A stretch of DNA of 64,000 bases from Klebsiella planticola ATCC 33531. Its GTDB lineage: Bacteria; Pseudomonadota; Gammaproteobacteria; Enterobacterales; Enterobacteriaceae. Under the pieces are notes generated by a model. That model did no database searches. It worked only from the letters and a program-made list of their open reading frames with translations, and had not been told where the DNA came from. Shown piece after piece: positions 1-10,752 of the stretch. The position numbers were made by a program, and so were the translations under genes. The stretch is from contig NZ_JMPP01000003.1 in assembly GCF_000735435.1 (NCBI RefSeq), forward strand, positions 62,001-126,000, written 5' to 3'. The stretch's first letter is position 1, and every line of letters begins with the position of its first letter.

Positions 1-1467
1 ATTGGCAGCCAGCATTTGTATGGCCCGGAAACGCTGCGTCAGGTCACGAAGCATGCCGAGCATGTGGTGAACAGCCTGAATGCGGAAGCAAAGCTGCCGT
101 GCAAGCTGGTGTTAAAGCCGCTGGGCACCACGCCGGATGAGATTACCCATATCTGCCGCGACGCTAACTATGATGATAAATGTGCCGGCATGATGGTGTG
201 GCTGCATACCTTCTCTCCGGCCAAAATGTGGATTAACGGCCTGACTATCCTCAATAAGCCGCTGCTACAGTTCCACACGCAATACAACGCGTCGCTGCCG
301 TGGGACAGTATCGATATGGACTTTATGAACCTGAACCAGACCGCGCACGGCGGCCGCGAGTTCGGCTTCATCGGCGCGCGCATGCGCCAGCAGCACAGCG
401 TAGTCACCGGCCACTGGCAGGACCAGAGCGCCCATCAGCGCATCGGCTCCTGGATGCGCCAGGCGGTTTCTAAGCAGGATACCCGTCATCTGAAAGTCTG
501 CCGCTTCGGCGACAACATGCGTGAAGTCGCGGTCACCGATGGCGATAAAGTTGCCGCCCAGATCAAATTCGGTTTTTCGGTCAATACCTGGGCGGTGGGC
601 GATCTGGTTCAGGTGGTCAACAGCATCAGCGAGGGGGAGATCAGCGCGCTGGTTGATGAGTATGAAAGCAGCTATCGCCTGACCCCGGCGGCGCAAATCC
701 ACGGTGATAAGCGGCAGAATGTGCTCGATGCCGCGCGCATTGAGCTGGGGATGAAACGCTTCCTTGAACAGGGCGGTTTCCATGCTTTCACCACCACCTT
801 TGAAGATTTGCACGGCCTGAAGCAGCTCCCGGGCCTCGCCGTACAGCGTCTGATGCAGCAGGGCTATGGCTTTGCCGGCGAAGGCGACTGGAAAACCGCC
901 GCCCTGCTTCGCATCATGAAGGTGATGTCAACCGGTCTGCAGGGCGGCACCTCCTTTATGGAGGACTACACCTACCACTTCGATAACGGCAACGATCTGG
1001 TGCTGGGCTCGCATATGCTGGAAGTGTGCCCGACTATCGCCACGGCAGACAAACCGATCCTCGACGTTCAGCCGCTGGGCATCGGCGGTAAAGCCGATCC
1101 GGCGCGCCTGATCTTCAATACGCAGACCGGCCCGGCCCTCGTCGCCAGCCTGATCGATCTTGGCGATCGTTTCCGCCTGCTGGTTAACACCGTAGAAACG
1201 GTACCGACGCCGCACGATCTGCCGAAGCTGCCGGTTGCCAACGCGCTGTGGAAAGCCCAGCCGGATCTGCGCACCGCGTCTGAAGCCTGGATCATCGCCG
1301 GTGGCGCGCATCACACCGTCTTTAGCCACGCGCTGACGCTCGATGATATGCGTCAGTTTGCCGAGCTACAGGATATCGAACTGGCGGTAATCGATAACGA
1401 AACCCGTCTGCCGTCCTTTAAAGACGCGCTGCGCTGGAACGAAGTTTATTACGCTGCAAAACGTTAA
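1..1467 (+). CDS. araA: L-arabinose isomerase (5' end outside window)
   Basis: Cytoplasmic enzyme that converts L-arabinose to L-ribulose, the first step of arabinose catabolism. The reading frame is open from base 1 and begins I-G-S-Q-H-L-Y-G, which matches the E. coli protein from about residue 13, so roughly 12 N-terminal residues lie outside the window. On E. coli numbering the four metal/catalytic residues Glu306, Glu333, His350 and His450 are all present (codons at 880, 961, 1012 and 1312). Followed after 99 bp by araD, the usual araBAD order; a REP-like element lies in the gap. Control by AraC is expected from the family, but the promoter is not in the window. Confidence 0.97.
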   Translation: MGSQHLYGPETLRQVTKHAEHVVNSLNAEAKLPCKLVLKPLGTTPDEITHICRDANYDDKCAGMMVWLHTFSPAKMWINGLTILNKPLLQFHTQYNASLPWDSIDMDFMNLNQTAHGGREFGFIGARMRQQHSVVTGHWQDQSAHQRIGSWMRQAVSKQDTRHLKVCRFGDNMREVAVTDGDKVAAQIKFGFSVNTWAVGDLVQVVNSISEGEISALVDEYESSYRLTPAAQIHGDKRQNVLDAARIELGMKRFLEQGGFHAFTTTFEDLHGLKQLPGLAVQRLMQQGYGFAGEGDWKTAALLRIMKVMSTGLQGGTSFMEDYTYHFDNGNDLVLGSHMLEVCPTIATADKPILDVQPLGIGGKADPARLIFNTQTGPALVASLIDLGDRFRLLVNTVETVPTPHDLPKLPVANALWKAQPDLRTASEAWIIAGGAHHTVFSHALTLDDMRQFAELQDIELAVIDNETRLPSFKDALRWNEVYYAAKR

Positions 1468-1480
1468 CCACGGCAGCTAA

Positions 1481-1556
1481 TTGCCCGGCGGCACTTCGTT
1501 TGCCGGGCCTACAAACTGCGGTTTGGTAGGCCGGGTCAGGGAAGCGCCATCGGCAA
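1481..1556. repeat. REP/BIME-like palindromic element between araA and araD
   Basis: GC-rich inverted repeat with facing arms GCCGGGCCTAC and GTAGGCCGGGT separated by a short AT-richer loop. The same arms recur near 47715-47800 in this window, which points to a dispersed intergenic repeat. In the araA-araD spacer it could form a stem that affects mRNA processing. Confidence 0.6.
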
Positions 1557-1566
1557 GGAGAACGCA

Positions 1567-2262
1567 ATGCTCGAAGCCTTAAAGCAGCAGGTGCTTGACG
1601 CTAACCTGGCCCTGCCGAAACACAATCTCGTTACCCTCACCTGGGGCAACGTTAGCGCCGTCGATCGCGAGCACGGCGTGCTGGTGATTAAGCCATCGGG
1701 CGTCGACTACAGCGCGATGGGCGCCGACGATATGGTGGTGGTGAGTCTTGAAAGCGGCGAAGTGGTCGAAGGGAAAAAGAAACCCTCTTCAGATACACCG
1801 ACCCATCGCCTGCTCTACCAGGCCTTCCCGTCATTGGGCGGGATTGTCCATACCCATTCGCGCCACGCCACCATCTGGGCGCAGGCCGGGCAAGCGATTC
1901 CGGCGACCGGTACCACCCATGCTGATTATTTCTATGGCCCGGTGCCCTGCACCCGCCTGATGACCGATGAGGAAATCAACGGCGAATATGAGTGGGAAAC
2001 CGGGCGCGTTATCGTCGAAACGTTCCGCGAACAGGGCATTGATCCGGCGCAGATGCCCGGCGTGCTGGTGCATTCGCACGGCCCCTTCGCCTGGGGGAAA
2101 AACGCCGAAGATGCGGTACATAACGCTATCGTGCTGGAAGAGATCGCCTATATGGGGATTTTCTGCCGCCAGCTGGCGCCGCAGCTGCCCGCGATGCAGC
2201 AAACGCTGCTGGACAAGCACTACCTGCGCAAACACGGGGCCAAAGCCTACTACGGCCAGTAA
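1567..2262 (+). CDS. araD: L-ribulose-5-phosphate 4-epimerase
   Basis: Interconverts L-ribulose 5-phosphate and D-xylulose 5-phosphate, the last arabinose-specific step before the pentose phosphate pathway. It is a 231-residue class II aldolase-family protein, the same length as in E. coli. The zinc ligands His95, His97 and His171, plus Asp76, Asp120 and Tyr229, are all at their expected positions. The ATG at 1567 is preceded by an AAGGAG-type ribosome site. Downstream is a REP-rich spacer and then the separately controlled polB. Confidence 0.97.
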   Translation: MLEALKQQVLDANLALPKHNLVTLTWGNVSAVDREHGVLVIKPSGVDYSAMGADDMVVVSLESGEVVEGKKKPSSDTPTHRLLYQAFPSLGGIVHTHSRHATIWAQAGQAIPATGTTHADYFYGPVPCTRLMTDEEINGEYEWETGRVIVETFREQGIDPAQMPGVLVHSHGPFAWGKNAEDAVHNAIVLEEIAYMGIFCRQLAPQLPAMQQTLLDKHYLRKHGAKAYYGQ

Positions 2263-2365
2263 GCCTCGCCTCGCCGGTCGCGCTGCGCTTACCGGGGTAA
2301 CCTCATTCTACCCCGTAGCCCGGATAAGGCGTCCCGCGCCGCCATCCGGGATTTCCCCGGTCGCG
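2263..2365. repeat. REP/BIME-like element downstream of araD
   Basis: Several GC-rich imperfect inverted repeats follow directly after the araD stop, including GTAGCCCGGATAAGGCG opposite a GCCATCCGGG arm. They resemble enterobacterial REP clusters and probably form the 3' end of the ara transcript. Confidence 0.55.
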
Positions 2366-2369
2366 CCAT

Positions 2370-2389
2370 ACCTGTATAAAACCCCAGCA
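2370..2389. promoter_or_regulatory. LexA (SOS) box upstream of polB
   Basis: CTG-N10-CAG with an AT-rich centre: CTG at 2372-2374, tataaaaccc, CAG at 2385-2387. This fits the LexA consensus CTG-N10-CAG and the known SOS control of polB in E. coli. It lies 55 bp before the polB start codon. Confidence 0.75.
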
Positions 2390-2443
2390 TTATCAGTTGA
2401 ACCAGGCTATAATCAGGCCTGGTTTATTTGATGAGAGCACGGC

Positions 2444-4801
2444 GTGACCCAGCCACGAGAAGGTTTCTTACTGACCCGTCACTGGCGGGATACCCCGCAG
2501 GGCACCGAACTGTCCTTCTGGCTGGCGACAGACGACGGCCCGCTTCAGATCACCCTCCCGCCGCAGGAGTCGGTGGCGTTTATTCCCGAGGCGCAACGCG
2601 CCCAGGCAGAACGCCTGCTACAGGGCGAAAACGGCCAACGCCTTGCCCCGCTCAGCTTAAAAGACTTCCACCGTCAGCCGGTTTTTGGCCTCTATTGCCG
2701 CGCGCATCGTCAGCTGATGCGTCTGGAAAAGAAGCTGCGTGAAAACGGCATCACCGTCTATGAAGCCGATATCCGCCCGCCGGAACGCTACCTGATGGAG
2801 CGCTTTATTACCGCTCCGGTTTGGGTCGAAGGCGACGCGCGCGGGGCGCAGTTGGTCAACGCCCGCATGAAGCCCAACCCGCACTACCGGCCGCCGCTGA
2901 AGTGGGTGTCGCTGGATATTGAAACCAGCCGCCACGGCGAGCTGTACTGTATCGGGCTGGAAGGCTGCGGGCAACGGGTGGTCTACATGCTCGGGCCGGA
3001 ACCGGCGACCTCTCCCGCCGTCGATTTCCAGCTGGAGTACGTCTCCAGCCGCCCGCAGCTGCTGGAAAAACTCAACGCCTGGTTTGCCGAACACGACCCG
3101 GATGTCCTGATCGGCTGGAACGTTATCCAGTTCGACCTGCGGGTCCTGCAAAAGCATGCCGAACGCTATCGCATTCCGCTGATGCTCGGCCGTGGGAATA
3201 CGGAACTGGAGTGGCGCGAACACGGCTTTAAGCAGGGCGTCTTCTTTGCCCAGGCCAACGGCCGGCTGATTATTGACGGTATCGAAGCATTGAAATCGGC
3301 CTTCTGGAACTTCTCCTCTTTTTCCCTTGAGGCGGTAGCGCGTGAGCTGCTCGGCGAGGGGAAAGCGATAGATAATCCCTGGGATCGAATGGACGAAATC
3401 GACCGCCGCTTCAACGAAGATAAACCGGCGCTGGCGACCTATAATCTGCAGGACTGCGAGCTGGTCACGCGTATCTTCCATAAAACGGAGATCATGCCGT
3501 TTCTGCTCGAGCGGGCCACGGTCAACGGCCTGCCCGCCGACCGCCACGGTGGTTCCGTTGCCGCCTTCAGCCATCTCTATTTTCCACGCATGCACCGGCT
3601 GGGTTACGTCGCCCCTAACCTGGGCGAAGTGCCGCCGCAGGCCAGTCCCGGCGGTTACGTTATGGACTCGCGCCCCGGTCTCTATGATTCGGTGCTGGTT
3701 CTGGATTATAAAAGCCTCTACCCTTCGATTATCCGCACCTTTTTGATCGACCCGGTCGGGCTTATCGAAGGGATGGCGCAGCCGGACAATGCGCACAGCA
3801 CCGAGGGTTTTCTCGGCGCCCGTTTCTCGCGGCAGAGCCATTGTCTGCCGGGGATTGTCGGGCAAATCTGGCACGGCCGCGATGATGCCAAACGGCACCA
3901 GAATAAACCCCTTTCTCAGGCGCTGAAGATCATTATGAACGCCTTCTATGGCGTGCTCGGCACCAGCGCCTGTCGTTTTTTCGATCCCCGTCTGGCCTCT
4001 TCTATCACCATGCGCGGGCATGCGATTATGCGCCAGACCAAAGCGCTGATTGAGTCGCAGGGCTATGACGTTATCTACGGCGATACCGACTCCACCTTCG
4101 TCTGGCTTAAACGTCCTCATCGCGAAGAAGAGGCGACGCAAATCGGCCGCTCGCTGGTCGCTTTCGTCAACGACTGGTGGGCCGCTGAGCTGAGTAAAGA
4201 CCAGCTCACCAGCACTCTCGAGCTGGAGTTTGAAACCCACTTCAGCCGCTTTTTAATGCCGACCATTCGCGGCGCCGATACCGGCAGTAAGAAACGCTAC
4301 GCCGGAATGATTCAGGAGGGAGAGGCGCAGCGAATGGTCTTCAAAGGACTGGAGACGGTGCGCACCGACTGGACGCCGCTGGCCCAACAGTTCCAGCAGG
4401 AGCTGTATCTGCGCATTTTCCGCCACCAGCCCTATCGCGACTATATTCTGGAAACCATTGCTAAGCTGATGAGCGGTGAGCTCGACGATCGTTTGATCTA
4501 CCGTAAGCGCCTGCGCCGCCCGCTGGCCGAATACCAGCGCAACGTGCCGCCGCATGTCCGCGCCGCACGGCTGGCCGATGAGCAAAACGTCAGGCTGGGC
4601 AGGCCGCAGCAGTACCAGCAGCGCGGCAGCATTCAGTATGTCTGGACCACCAGCGGCCCGGAGCCGGTGGATTATCAGCTGTCGCCGCTCGATTATGAGC
4701 ACTATTTGTCAAAGCAACTTCAGCCGGTCGCGGAAGGAATACTTCCCTTTGTCGACGATGATTTTGCTACAATAGTAACAGGGCAACTGGGGCTATTTTG
4801 A
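2444..4801 (+). CDS. polB: DNA polymerase II
   Basis: Family B DNA polymerase with 3'-5' proofreading, induced in the SOS response and used for restart and translesion synthesis. It has 785 residues; E. coli Pol II has 783. The exonuclease motif D-I-E-T is near residue 156. Polymerase motif A ([10 protein letters not shown]) is near residue 420 and motif C (Y-G-D-T-D-S) near 545; the C-terminus is the clamp-binding type Q-L-G-L-F. The chosen start is GTG at 2444, which gives the expected N-terminus ([14 protein letters not shown] shortly after). A LexA box sits upstream. Single gene, followed by a 188-bp spacer before rapA. Confidence 0.97.
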   Translation: MTQPREGFLLTRHWRDTPQGTELSFWLATDDGPLQITLPPQESVAFIPEAQRAQAERLLQGENGQRLAPLSLKDFHRQPVFGLYCRAHRQLMRLEKKLRENGITVYEADIRPPERYLMERFITAPVWVEGDARGAQLVNARMKPNPHYRPPLKWVSLDIETSRHGELYCIGLEGCGQRVVYMLGPEPATSPAVDFQLEYVSSRPQLLEKLNAWFAEHDPDVLIGWNVIQFDLRVLQKHAERYRIPLMLGRGNTELEWREHGFKQGVFFAQANGRLIIDGIEALKSAFWNFSSFSLEAVARELLGEGKAIDNPWDRMDEIDRRFNEDKPALATYNLQDCELVTRIFHKTEIMPFLLERATVNGLPADRHGGSVAAFSHLYFPRMHRLGYVAPNLGEVPPQASPGGYVMDSRPGLYDSVLVLDYKSLYPSIIRTFLIDPVGLIEGMAQPDNAHSTEGFLGARFSRQSHCLPGIVGQIWHGRDDAKRHQNKPLSQALKIIMNAFYGVLGTSACRFFDPRLASSITMRGHAIMRQTKALIESQGYDVIYGDTDSTFVWLKRPHREEEATQIGRSLVAFVNDWWAAELSKDQLTSTLELEFETHFSRFLMPTIRGADTGSKKRYAGMIQEGEAQRMVFKGLETVRTDWTPLAQQFQQELYLRIFRHQPYRDYILETIAKLMSGELDDRLIYRKRLRRPLAEYQRNVPPHVRAARLADEQNVRLGRPQQYQQRGSIQYVWTTSGPEPVDYQLSPLDYEHYLSKQLQPVAEGILPFVDDDFATIVTGQLGLF

Positions 4802-4989
4802 TTTCCTCGCCATTTCAATTTCCAGCCACCATATCTGCAAATTGAAGGGCGACGAGGACGTGACGAACGCGCTGCCATCCAGTAATATAGCGCCCTTTCC
4901 ATTCCTGGACCCAATCTTGATCTCTCTCTGGCTTGCCTGGAGAAGATTAACTATTGCCTGCAATTTAAGAACACAAGAGCTGAACATAT

Positions 4990-7896
4990 ATGCCTTTTAC
5001 ACTTGGTCAACGCTGGATTAGCGACACAGAGAGCGAACTGGGATTAGGGACGGTAGTTGCGCTGGATGCGCGCATGGTGACCTTGCTTTTCCCCGCCATC
5101 GGCGAAAACCGTCTGTACGCGCGCAATGATTCCCCGATCACCCGCGTGATGTTTAACCCGGGTGATACCATCACCAGCCATGAAGGCTGGCAGCTCCAGG
5201 TTGACGAAGTTAATGAAGAAAACGGCCTGCTGGCCTACACCGGTACCCGTCTCGATACCGAAGAAACCAACGTCACGCTGCGCGAAGTGCTGCTCGACAG
5301 CAAACTGGTGTTCAGCAAACCGCAGGACCGCCTGTTCGCCGGTCAGATCGACAGGATGGACCGTTTTGCGCTGCGCTACCGCGCCCGCAAATACCAGAGC
5401 GAGCAGTATCGGATGCCGTGGAGCGGCCTGCGCGGACAGCGCACCAGCCTGATTCCCCACCAGCTGCATATCGCCCATGATGTCGGCCGTCGCCACGCGC
5501 CGCGCGTCCTGCTGGCCGATGAAGTCGGTCTGGGTAAAACCATCGAAGCCGGGATGATTCTGCATCAGCAGCTGCTTGCCGGCGCCGCCGAACGCGTGCT
5601 GATCATCGTCCCGGAAACCCTGCAGCATCAGTGGCTGGTCGAGATGCTGCGCCGCTTCAACCTGCGTTTCTCGCTGTTTGACGATGAGCGTTATGCCGAA
5701 GCCCAGCACGATGCCTATAACCCGTTCGAGACCGAACAGCTGGTGATCTGCTCGCTGGATTTCGTGCGCCGCAGCAAGCAGCGCCTGGAACACCTGTGCG
5801 ATGCCGAATGGGACCTGATGATCGTCGATGAAGCGCACCACCTGGTGTGGAGCGAAGAGGCGCCGAGCCGCGAATATCAGGCAATCGAGCAGCTGGCCGA
5901 ACGTGTGCCGGGCGTGCTGCTGCTGACCGCGACGCCGGAACAGCTGGGTATGGAAAGCCACTTCGCCCGTCTGCGCCTGCTGGATCCCAACCGCTTCCAC
6001 GATTTCGAGCAGTTCGTTGAAGAACAACAGAATTACCGCCCGGTGGCCGATGCCGTCGCCCTGCTGCTGGCTGGCAACAAGCTGAGCGATACCGAGCTGA
6101 ACACCCTCGGCGATCTGATCGGCGAGCAGGATATCGAACCGCTGCTGCAGGCCGCTAACAGCGATCGCGACGACGCCCAGGCCGCTCGCCAGGAGCTGGT
6201 CTCGATGCTGATGGATCGCCACGGCACCAGCCGCGTGCTGTTCCGTAATACCCGTAACGGCGTCAAAGGCTTCCCGAAACGCGAGCTGCACACTATTCGT
6301 CTGCCGCTGCCCACCCAGTATCAGACGGCGATTAAAGTCTCCGGCATTATGGGGGCGCGTAAAACCGCGGAAGAGCGCGCGCGCGACATGCTCTACCCGG
6401 AGCAGATTTATCAGGAATTTGAAGGTGATACCGGTACATGGTGGAACTTCGACCCGCGCGTTGAGTGGCTGATGGGCTATCTCACCAGCCACCGCTCGCA
6501 GAAAGTGCTGGTGATCTGTGCGAAAGCGGCCACCGCCCTTCAGCTGGAGCAGGTTCTGCGCGAGCGCGAAGGGATCCGCGCAGCGGTCTTCCATGAAGGT
6601 ATGTCCATCATTGAGCGCGACCGTGCCGCCGCATGGTTCGCCGAAGAAGATACCGGCGCCCAGGTGCTGCTGTGTTCTGAAATTGGCTCCGAAGGCCGTA
6701 ACTTCCAGTTTGCCAGCAACCTGGTGATGTTCGATCTGCCGTTCAACCCGGATCTGCTGGAGCAGCGTATTGGCCGTCTCGACCGTATCGGTCAGGCGCA
6801 CGATATTCAGATCCACGTTCCGTATCTGGAAAGAACCGCGCAGTCCGTACTGGTTCGCTGGTACCACGAAGGGCTTGATGCGTTTGAACATACCTGCCCG
6901 ACCGGTCGCACCGTGTACGACAGCGTGCACAACGAACTGATTAATTATCTTGCCGCACCGGAAACCAGCGAAGGCTTCGATGAGCTGATCAAAGCCTGCC
7001 GCCAGCAGCACGATGCGCTGAAAGCACAGCTGGAACAGGGGCGCGATCGCCTGCTGGAGATTCACTCCAACGGCGGCGAACAGGCGCAGAAGCTGGCCGA
7101 AAGCATTGAAGAGCAGGATGACGATACCAACCTGATCGCCTTTGCCATGAACCTGTTTGATATTGTCGGCATCAACCAGGACGATCGCGGCGAAAACCTG
7201 ATCGTGCTGACGCCATCCGACCATATGCTGGTTCCGGACTTCCCGGGTCTGCCGGAAGACGGCTGCACCATCACCTTTGAACGTGATGTCGCGCTGTCCC
7301 GCGAAGATGCGCAGTTCGTCACCTGGGAGCACCCGCTGATTATCAACGGTCTGGACCTGATCCTTTCCGGCGATACCGGCAGCAGCACTATCTCACTGCT
7401 GAAGAACAAAGCGCTGCCGGTCGGTACACTGCTGCTGGAGCTGATTTACGTGGTGGAAGCTCAGGCGCCGAAGCAGCTGCAGCTTAACCGCTTCCTGCCG
7501 GCGACGCCGGTGCGCATGCTACTGGATAAAAACGGCAATAACCTCGCCAGTCAGGTGGAGTTTGAAAGCTTCAACCGCCAGCTGAGCGCCGTCAACCGCC
7601 ATACCGGCAGCAAACTGGTCAACGCGGTGCAACAGGACGTGCATGCGATCCTCCAGCTCGGCGAGGCGCAGGTTGCCAAAGCCGCGCAGGCGCTGATCGA
7701 CGCGGCCCGCGATGAAGCCAACGACAAGCTGTCGGCGGAACTCTCTCGTCTGGAAGCATTAAAAGCGGTTAACCCGAACATCCGCGACGATGAACTTGCT
7801 GCGATTGAGAGCAACCGTCAGCAGGTGATGGACGCGCTGGCGCAGGCGGGCTGGCGTCTCGATGCGCTGCGCTTAATCGTGGTCACCCACCAGTAA
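4990..7896 (+). CDS. rapA: RNA polymerase-associated ATPase RapA
   Basis: SWI2/SNF2-family ATPase that binds core RNA polymerase and promotes its recycling. It has 968 residues, as in E. coli. The sequence shows the N-terminal Tudor-like region, then a Walker A motif D-E-V-G-L-G-K-T near residue 175, a D-E-A-H box near 280, and the C-terminal helicase lobe with [11 protein letters not shown]. Followed after 12 bp by rluA, so the two are probably co-transcribed, as in E. coli. Confidence 0.97.
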   Translation: MPFTLGQRWISDTESELGLGTVVALDARMVTLLFPAIGENRLYARNDSPITRVMFNPGDTITSHEGWQLQVDEVNEENGLLAYTGTRLDTEETNVTLREVLLDSKLVFSKPQDRLFAGQIDRMDRFALRYRARKYQSEQYRMPWSGLRGQRTSLIPHQLHIAHDVGRRHAPRVLLADEVGLGKTIEAGMILHQQLLAGAAERVLIIVPETLQHQWLVEMLRRFNLRFSLFDDERYAEAQHDAYNPFETEQLVICSLDFVRRSKQRLEHLCDAEWDLMIVDEAHHLVWSEEAPSREYQAIEQLAERVPGVLLLTATPEQLGMESHFARLRLLDPNRFHDFEQFVEEQQNYRPVADAVALLLAGNKLSDTELNTLGDLIGEQDIEPLLQAANSDRDDAQAARQELVSMLMDRHGTSRVLFRNTRNGVKGFPKRELHTIRLPLPTQYQTAIKVSGIMGARKTAEERARDMLYPEQIYQEFEGDTGTWWNFDPRVEWLMGYLTSHRSQKVLVICAKAATALQLEQVLREREGIRAAVFHEGMSIIERDRAAAWFAEEDTGAQVLLCSEIGSEGRNFQFASNLVMFDLPFNPDLLEQRIGRLDRIGQAHDIQIHVPYLERTAQSVLVRWYHEGLDAFEHTCPTGRTVYDSVHNELINYLAAPETSEGFDELIKACRQQHDALKAQLEQGRDRLLEIHSNGGEQAQKLAESIEEQDDDTNLIAFAMNLFDIVGINQDDRGENLIVLTPSDHMLVPDFPGLPEDGCTITFERDVALSREDAQFVTWEHPLIINGLDLILSGDTGSSTISLLKNKALPVGTLLLELIYVVEAQAPKQLQLNRFLPATPVRMLLDKNGNNLASQVEFESFNRQLSAVNRHTGSKLVNAVQQDVHAILQLGEAQVAKAAQALIDAARDEANDKLSAELSRLEALKAVNPNIRDDELAAIESNRQQVMDALAQAGWRLDALRLIVVTHQ

Positions 7897-7908
7897 CGGA
7901 ACGCGAAT

Positions 7909-8568
7909 ATGGCGATGGAAAACTACAATCCGCCACAGGATCCCTGGCTGGTTATCCTCTATCAGGATGAGCACATCATGGTGGTCAACAAGCCGAGCGG
8001 CTTGTTGTCCGTCCCGGGGAGACTGGAGGAGCATAAAGACAGCGTGATGACGCGCGTTCAGCGCGACTTCCCGCAGGCCGAGTCGGTGCACCGCCTCGAC
8101 ATGGCCACCAGCGGCGTGATTGTGGTGGCACTGACCAAAGCGGCGGAACGCGAGCTGAAGCGTCAGTTTCGCGAGCGTGAGCCGAAGAAGCAGTACGTCG
8201 CCCGCGTGTGGGGACATCCGGAAAAAGCGGAAGGGCTGGTGGATTTACCGCTCATCTGCGACTGGCCGAACCGGCCAAAGCAGAAGGTGTGTTACGAAAC
8301 CGGCAAAGCGGCACAAACTGAGTATCACGTGCTGGAGTATGCGGACGATAACAGCGCCCGCGTGCGCCTGAAGCCGATTACCGGTCGTTCTCATCAGCTG
8401 CGCGTGCATATGCTGGCGCTGGGCCATCCGATTCTTGGCGATCGCTTTTATGCGACGCCAGAGGCGCTGGCGATGGCGCCGCGGCTGCTGCTGCACGCCG
8501 AAACGCTGACCATTACCCATCCGGCCTTCGGCAACGCGATGACCTTTCGCGCGCCCGTCGATTTCTGA
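7909..8568 (+). CDS. rluA: Dual-specificity 23S rRNA/tRNA pseudouridine synthase
   Basis: Makes pseudouridine at 23S rRNA position 746 and tRNA position 32. The 219-residue protein has the RluA-family motif H-R-L-D-M-A-T-S-G near residue 62, with the catalytic Asp, and the C-terminal G-R-S-H-Q-L-R-V-H-M motif. The start is 12 bp after the rapA stop. In E. coli djlA follows directly; here a citrate-utilisation block is inserted between them. Confidence 0.96.
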   Translation: MAMENYNPPQDPWLVILYQDEHIMVVNKPSGLLSVPGRLEEHKDSVMTRVQRDFPQAESVHRLDMATSGVIVVALTKAAERELKRQFREREPKKQYVARVWGHPEKAEGLVDLPLICDWPNRPKQKVCYETGKAAQTEYHVLEYADDNSARVRLKPITGRSHQLRVHMLALGHPILGDRFYATPEALAMAPRLLLHAETLTITHPAFGNAMTFRAPVDF

Positions 8569-8589
8569 ATCCCGGTATTCCCGGCGCAG

Positions 8590-8670
8590 CCTAACCCGTA
8601 AGCCCTGGAAGCCGCGTGCGACCGGGATATGGCCCCGGATGATGCCTTAGCGGCTTATCCGGGCGACATA
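8590..8670. repeat. REP-like element between rluA and citX
   Basis: Imperfect inverted repeats built on GGCCCCGGATGATGCC and GGCTTATCCGGGC lie between the convergent rluA and citX genes. They resemble enterobacterial REP units and are well placed to act as a shared 3' end. Confidence 0.5.
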
Positions 8671-8686
8671 TTCACGATTTCATCCG

Positions 8687-9217
8687 TTAATCGCGGGCAA
8701 ACCACCCATCGATCATCTGCTCAACGCGAGCGACAACCTCTTCGGCATCATGGCGATGCAGGCTCTCACAGGTCTGAGCGGCGTCATCGCACAGCAGGCA
8801 ACGACGAGTGCCTTCATCCTGTACCTGGCGCCCTTGTTGCGGACAAATCACCTCGATATTCCATAAGCGGCCAAGCGGATGCGTCTGCAGCAGCTCCGTG
8901 CATAGCGCATTGACTTCGCTGGCAGGATGCTCAACGCACCACAGCGCCTCCGGCCCGGTTGGCAACCACAGCACCTGACGGTCCAGCGTTTTCCAGCGGC
9001 GTTTCCACAGCAGCTGGTCGCAGGCCTGCAGCGCCACGCCCATCATATTGCGATAGCGGATGCTGTCTTTTACCACGCCCGGCGTCACCAGCGTCAGCGC
9101 AATGACCGGTTGTTGATAATGGCCGAGCCACTCGGCCTGGCGGGCTGCACGCTGCGCTTTCGTCGCCAGCTCGGTTTCTACGCTGGCGCCCGCACGGGCG
9201 GGAGTATCCACAGACAT
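8687..9217 (-). CDS. citX: Apo-citrate lyase phosphoribosyl-dephospho-CoA transferase (CitX)
   Basis: Attaches the phosphoribosyl-dephospho-CoA prosthetic group to the acyl carrier subunit of citrate lyase. The 176-residue protein has the CitX-family signatures H-P-L-G-R-L-W-N-I-E-V near residue 112 and R-R-C-L-L-C-D near residue 138, both conserved with E. coli CitX. It lies downstream of citW on the same strand with a 170-bp spacer that holds three hairpins. From memory, K. pneumoniae carries citX apart from its citrate lyase operon, next to citW; this arrangement agrees. Citrate lyase genes are not in the window. Confidence 0.9.
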   Translation of the reverse strand: MSVDTPARAGASVETELATKAQRAARQAEWLGHYQQPVIALTLVTPGVVKDSIRYRNMMGVALQACDQLLWKRRWKTLDRQVLWLPTGPEALWCVEHPASEVNALCTELLQTHPLGRLWNIEVICPQQGRQVQDEGTRRCLLCDDAAQTCESLHRHDAEEVVARVEQMIDGWFARD

Positions 9218-9247
9218 TAATTCCTCTCCTTCACTTGATAAAATGAC

Positions 9248-9262
9248 GGCGGCAAAGCCGCC
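9248..9262. repeat. Short GC hairpin upstream of citX
   Basis: Perfect 6-bp stem GGCGGC / GCCGCC with an AAA loop, 31 bp upstream of the citX start in the citW-citX spacer. It could hinder read-through or shape the citX leader. Confidence 0.5.
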
Positions 9263-9317
9263 GCCGCGATAGCGGATTACGCTGCTGATTGTATCGCTAA
9301 ACGAACAGAATTTAGGA

Positions 9318-9370
9318 CACAGGACAAAGAAATTTTCTTCGTCCTGTGGAGGAAAATTGCAGATTTTCCT
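9318..9370. repeat. Two adjacent inverted repeats between citW and citX
   Basis: First repeat (9318-9348): arms CACAGGACAAAGAAA and TTTTCTTCGTCCTGTG, paired with one mismatch. Second repeat (9350-9370): a perfect 8-bp stem, AGGAAAAT / ATTTTCCT, with a 5-nt loop. Both lie just after the citW stop on the minus strand. They may act as an attenuator or processing site that separates citW expression from citX. Confidence 0.6.
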
Positions 9371-9387
9371 GTTAGCGCAGAGCTAAA

Positions 9388-10752
9388 TCATGCAAGGAAA
9401 TGACTGAGGAACAGCAGACCCAATGAAACATTAATCGCGCCGCCGATACGGGTGGCGATTTGGGCGAACGGCATCAGGCTCATGCGGTTGCCGGAGGTCA
9501 GAATTGCCACATCGCCGGTGCCTCCCTGACCACTCTGGCAGCAGGAGACAATCGCCACATCAATCGGGTGCATACCAATCTTTTTACCCACCAGGAACCC
9601 GGTCGCCACCAACGCGGAGACGGTACTGACGATCACCAGCAGATTCGTTATCGTAAAGGCGTTCACCAGCTCCTGCCACGGCGTAATGGCGACGCCCACG
9701 GCAAACAGAATCGGGTAGGTCACCGCGGTGCGGAAGAATTTGTAGACCATCTGCGACCCTTCCTGCAGGCGCGGCGAGACGCCGTTAACCAGCTTGAGCA
9801 GTACCGCCAGAAACAGCATACCCACCGGCGCCGGTAAACCGGTCATTTTCTGTCCCAGCATTCCCAGCATATACAGCAGCACCGCCAGAAGAGCGCCGGA
9901 TGCCAGCGTCGTCACGTCGGCCTTGCCGCCGGATGTCTCAACGTCGTCTGCACGATGCGTTTCATTGCTGCGGTTCGGCATCAGCTGGCCTTCACCGGTC
10001 AGGTGCGGGAAGCGCTTGCCCAGTTGGTTCAGGCAACCGGCAATCACTATTGCCGTCAGGCTGCCCAGCATCACCATCGGTAACACGCGGCCTAATGCCA
10101 CCCCCTGATCCATATGCATCAGGGCGGCATAGCCGATTGACAATGGAATCGCCCCCTCTCCTACGCCACCGGCCATAATCGGCAGCACGATAAAGAAGAA
10201 CACCTGAAACGGCTCCATCCCCAGAGCCGTACCGACGCCGATGCCCACCAGCATGCCAACGATTTCACCGCACAGCATCGGGAAGAAGATACGCAGAAAG
10301 CCCTGAATCAGGGTCGTACGGTTCATGCTCATAATGCTGCCGACGATAATGCAGCAGATATAGAGATAAAGAATATTGGTCGATTTGTAGAATTTGGTCG
10401 TGGATTCCACCACCACGTCCGGCAGCAGGCCGTAATGTACCAGCGCGGAAGGGATAAAGGTGGCGCAGATCGCGGCCGCGCCCAGTTTACCGAGGATCGG
10501 CAGACGCTTGCCAAACTCACCGCAGGCAAAACCGAAAAAGGCCAGCGTCGCGACCATGACCACGATATCGCTCGGCAACTTTCCGCCCAGACAGTCGAGG
10601 GCGATCAATCCACCGGCCAGCAGGAACAAAGGCAGCGGGATAATCCCGACTTTCATATTATCCATCACGTGCCACCAGCGTTGTTTCAAGGTGGCTTTCG
10701 GGGTGTCGATGGGATCGAGGGTCGCAGAGAATGCATTGTCAGTGGTGCTCAT
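9388..10752 (-). CDS. citW: Citrate/acetate antiporter, 2-hydroxycarboxylate transporter family (CitW)
   Basis: Inner-membrane carrier of the 2-hydroxycarboxylate transporter family (CitS/CitW). It has 454 residues with about 11 strongly hydrophobic segments and a conserved C-terminal loop rich in glycine (G-Q-G-G-T-G-D-V-A). The ATG at 10752 was chosen because GAAAGG lies about 9 bp upstream; an ATG nine codons earlier lacks a ribosome site. K. pneumoniae CitW has been described as exchanging citrate for acetate, the end product of citrate lyase. Neighbouring citX and the divergent citYZ support a role in anaerobic citrate use. The choice of citW over citS rests on this context. Confidence 0.87.
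   Translation of the reverse strand: MSTTDNAFSATLDPIDTPKATLKQRWWHVMDNMKVGIIPLPLFLLAGGLIALDCLGGKLPSDIVVMVATLAFFGFACGEFGKRLPILGKLGAAAICATFIPSALVHYGLLPDVVVESTTKFYKSTNILYLYICCIIVGSIMSMNRTTLIQGFLRIFFPMLCGEIVGMLVGIGVGTALGMEPFQVFFFIVLPIMAGGVGEGAIPLSIGYAALMHMDQGVALGRVLPMVMLGSLTAIVIAGCLNQLGKRFPHLTGEGQLMPNRSNETHRADDVETSGGKADVTTLASGALLAVLLYMLGMLGQKMTGLPAPVGMLFLAVLLKLVNGVSPRLQEGSQMVYKFFRTAVTYPILFAVGVAITPWQELVNAFTITNLLVIVSTVSALVATGFLVGKKIGMHPIDVAIVSCCQSGQGGTGDVAILTSGNRMSLMPFAQIATRIGGAINVSLGLLFLSHFLA

Noticed and set aside
1069-1080. His to Pro change in araA (codon at 1072, E. coli position 370), suspected as loss of a metal ligand
   Set aside because: The catalytic and metal residues are 306, 333, 350 and 450, all intact; position 370 is not one of them.
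2657-4240. 527-residue open frame on the minus strand opposite polB
   Set aside because: Antisense to polB, with low-complexity Arg/Gln/Val-rich composition and no ribosome site or known motif.
5044-7332. 762-residue open frame on the minus strand opposite rapA
   Set aside because: It is exactly antisense to a conserved gene, has no recognisable domain, and long antisense frames are expected in GC-rich coding DNA.
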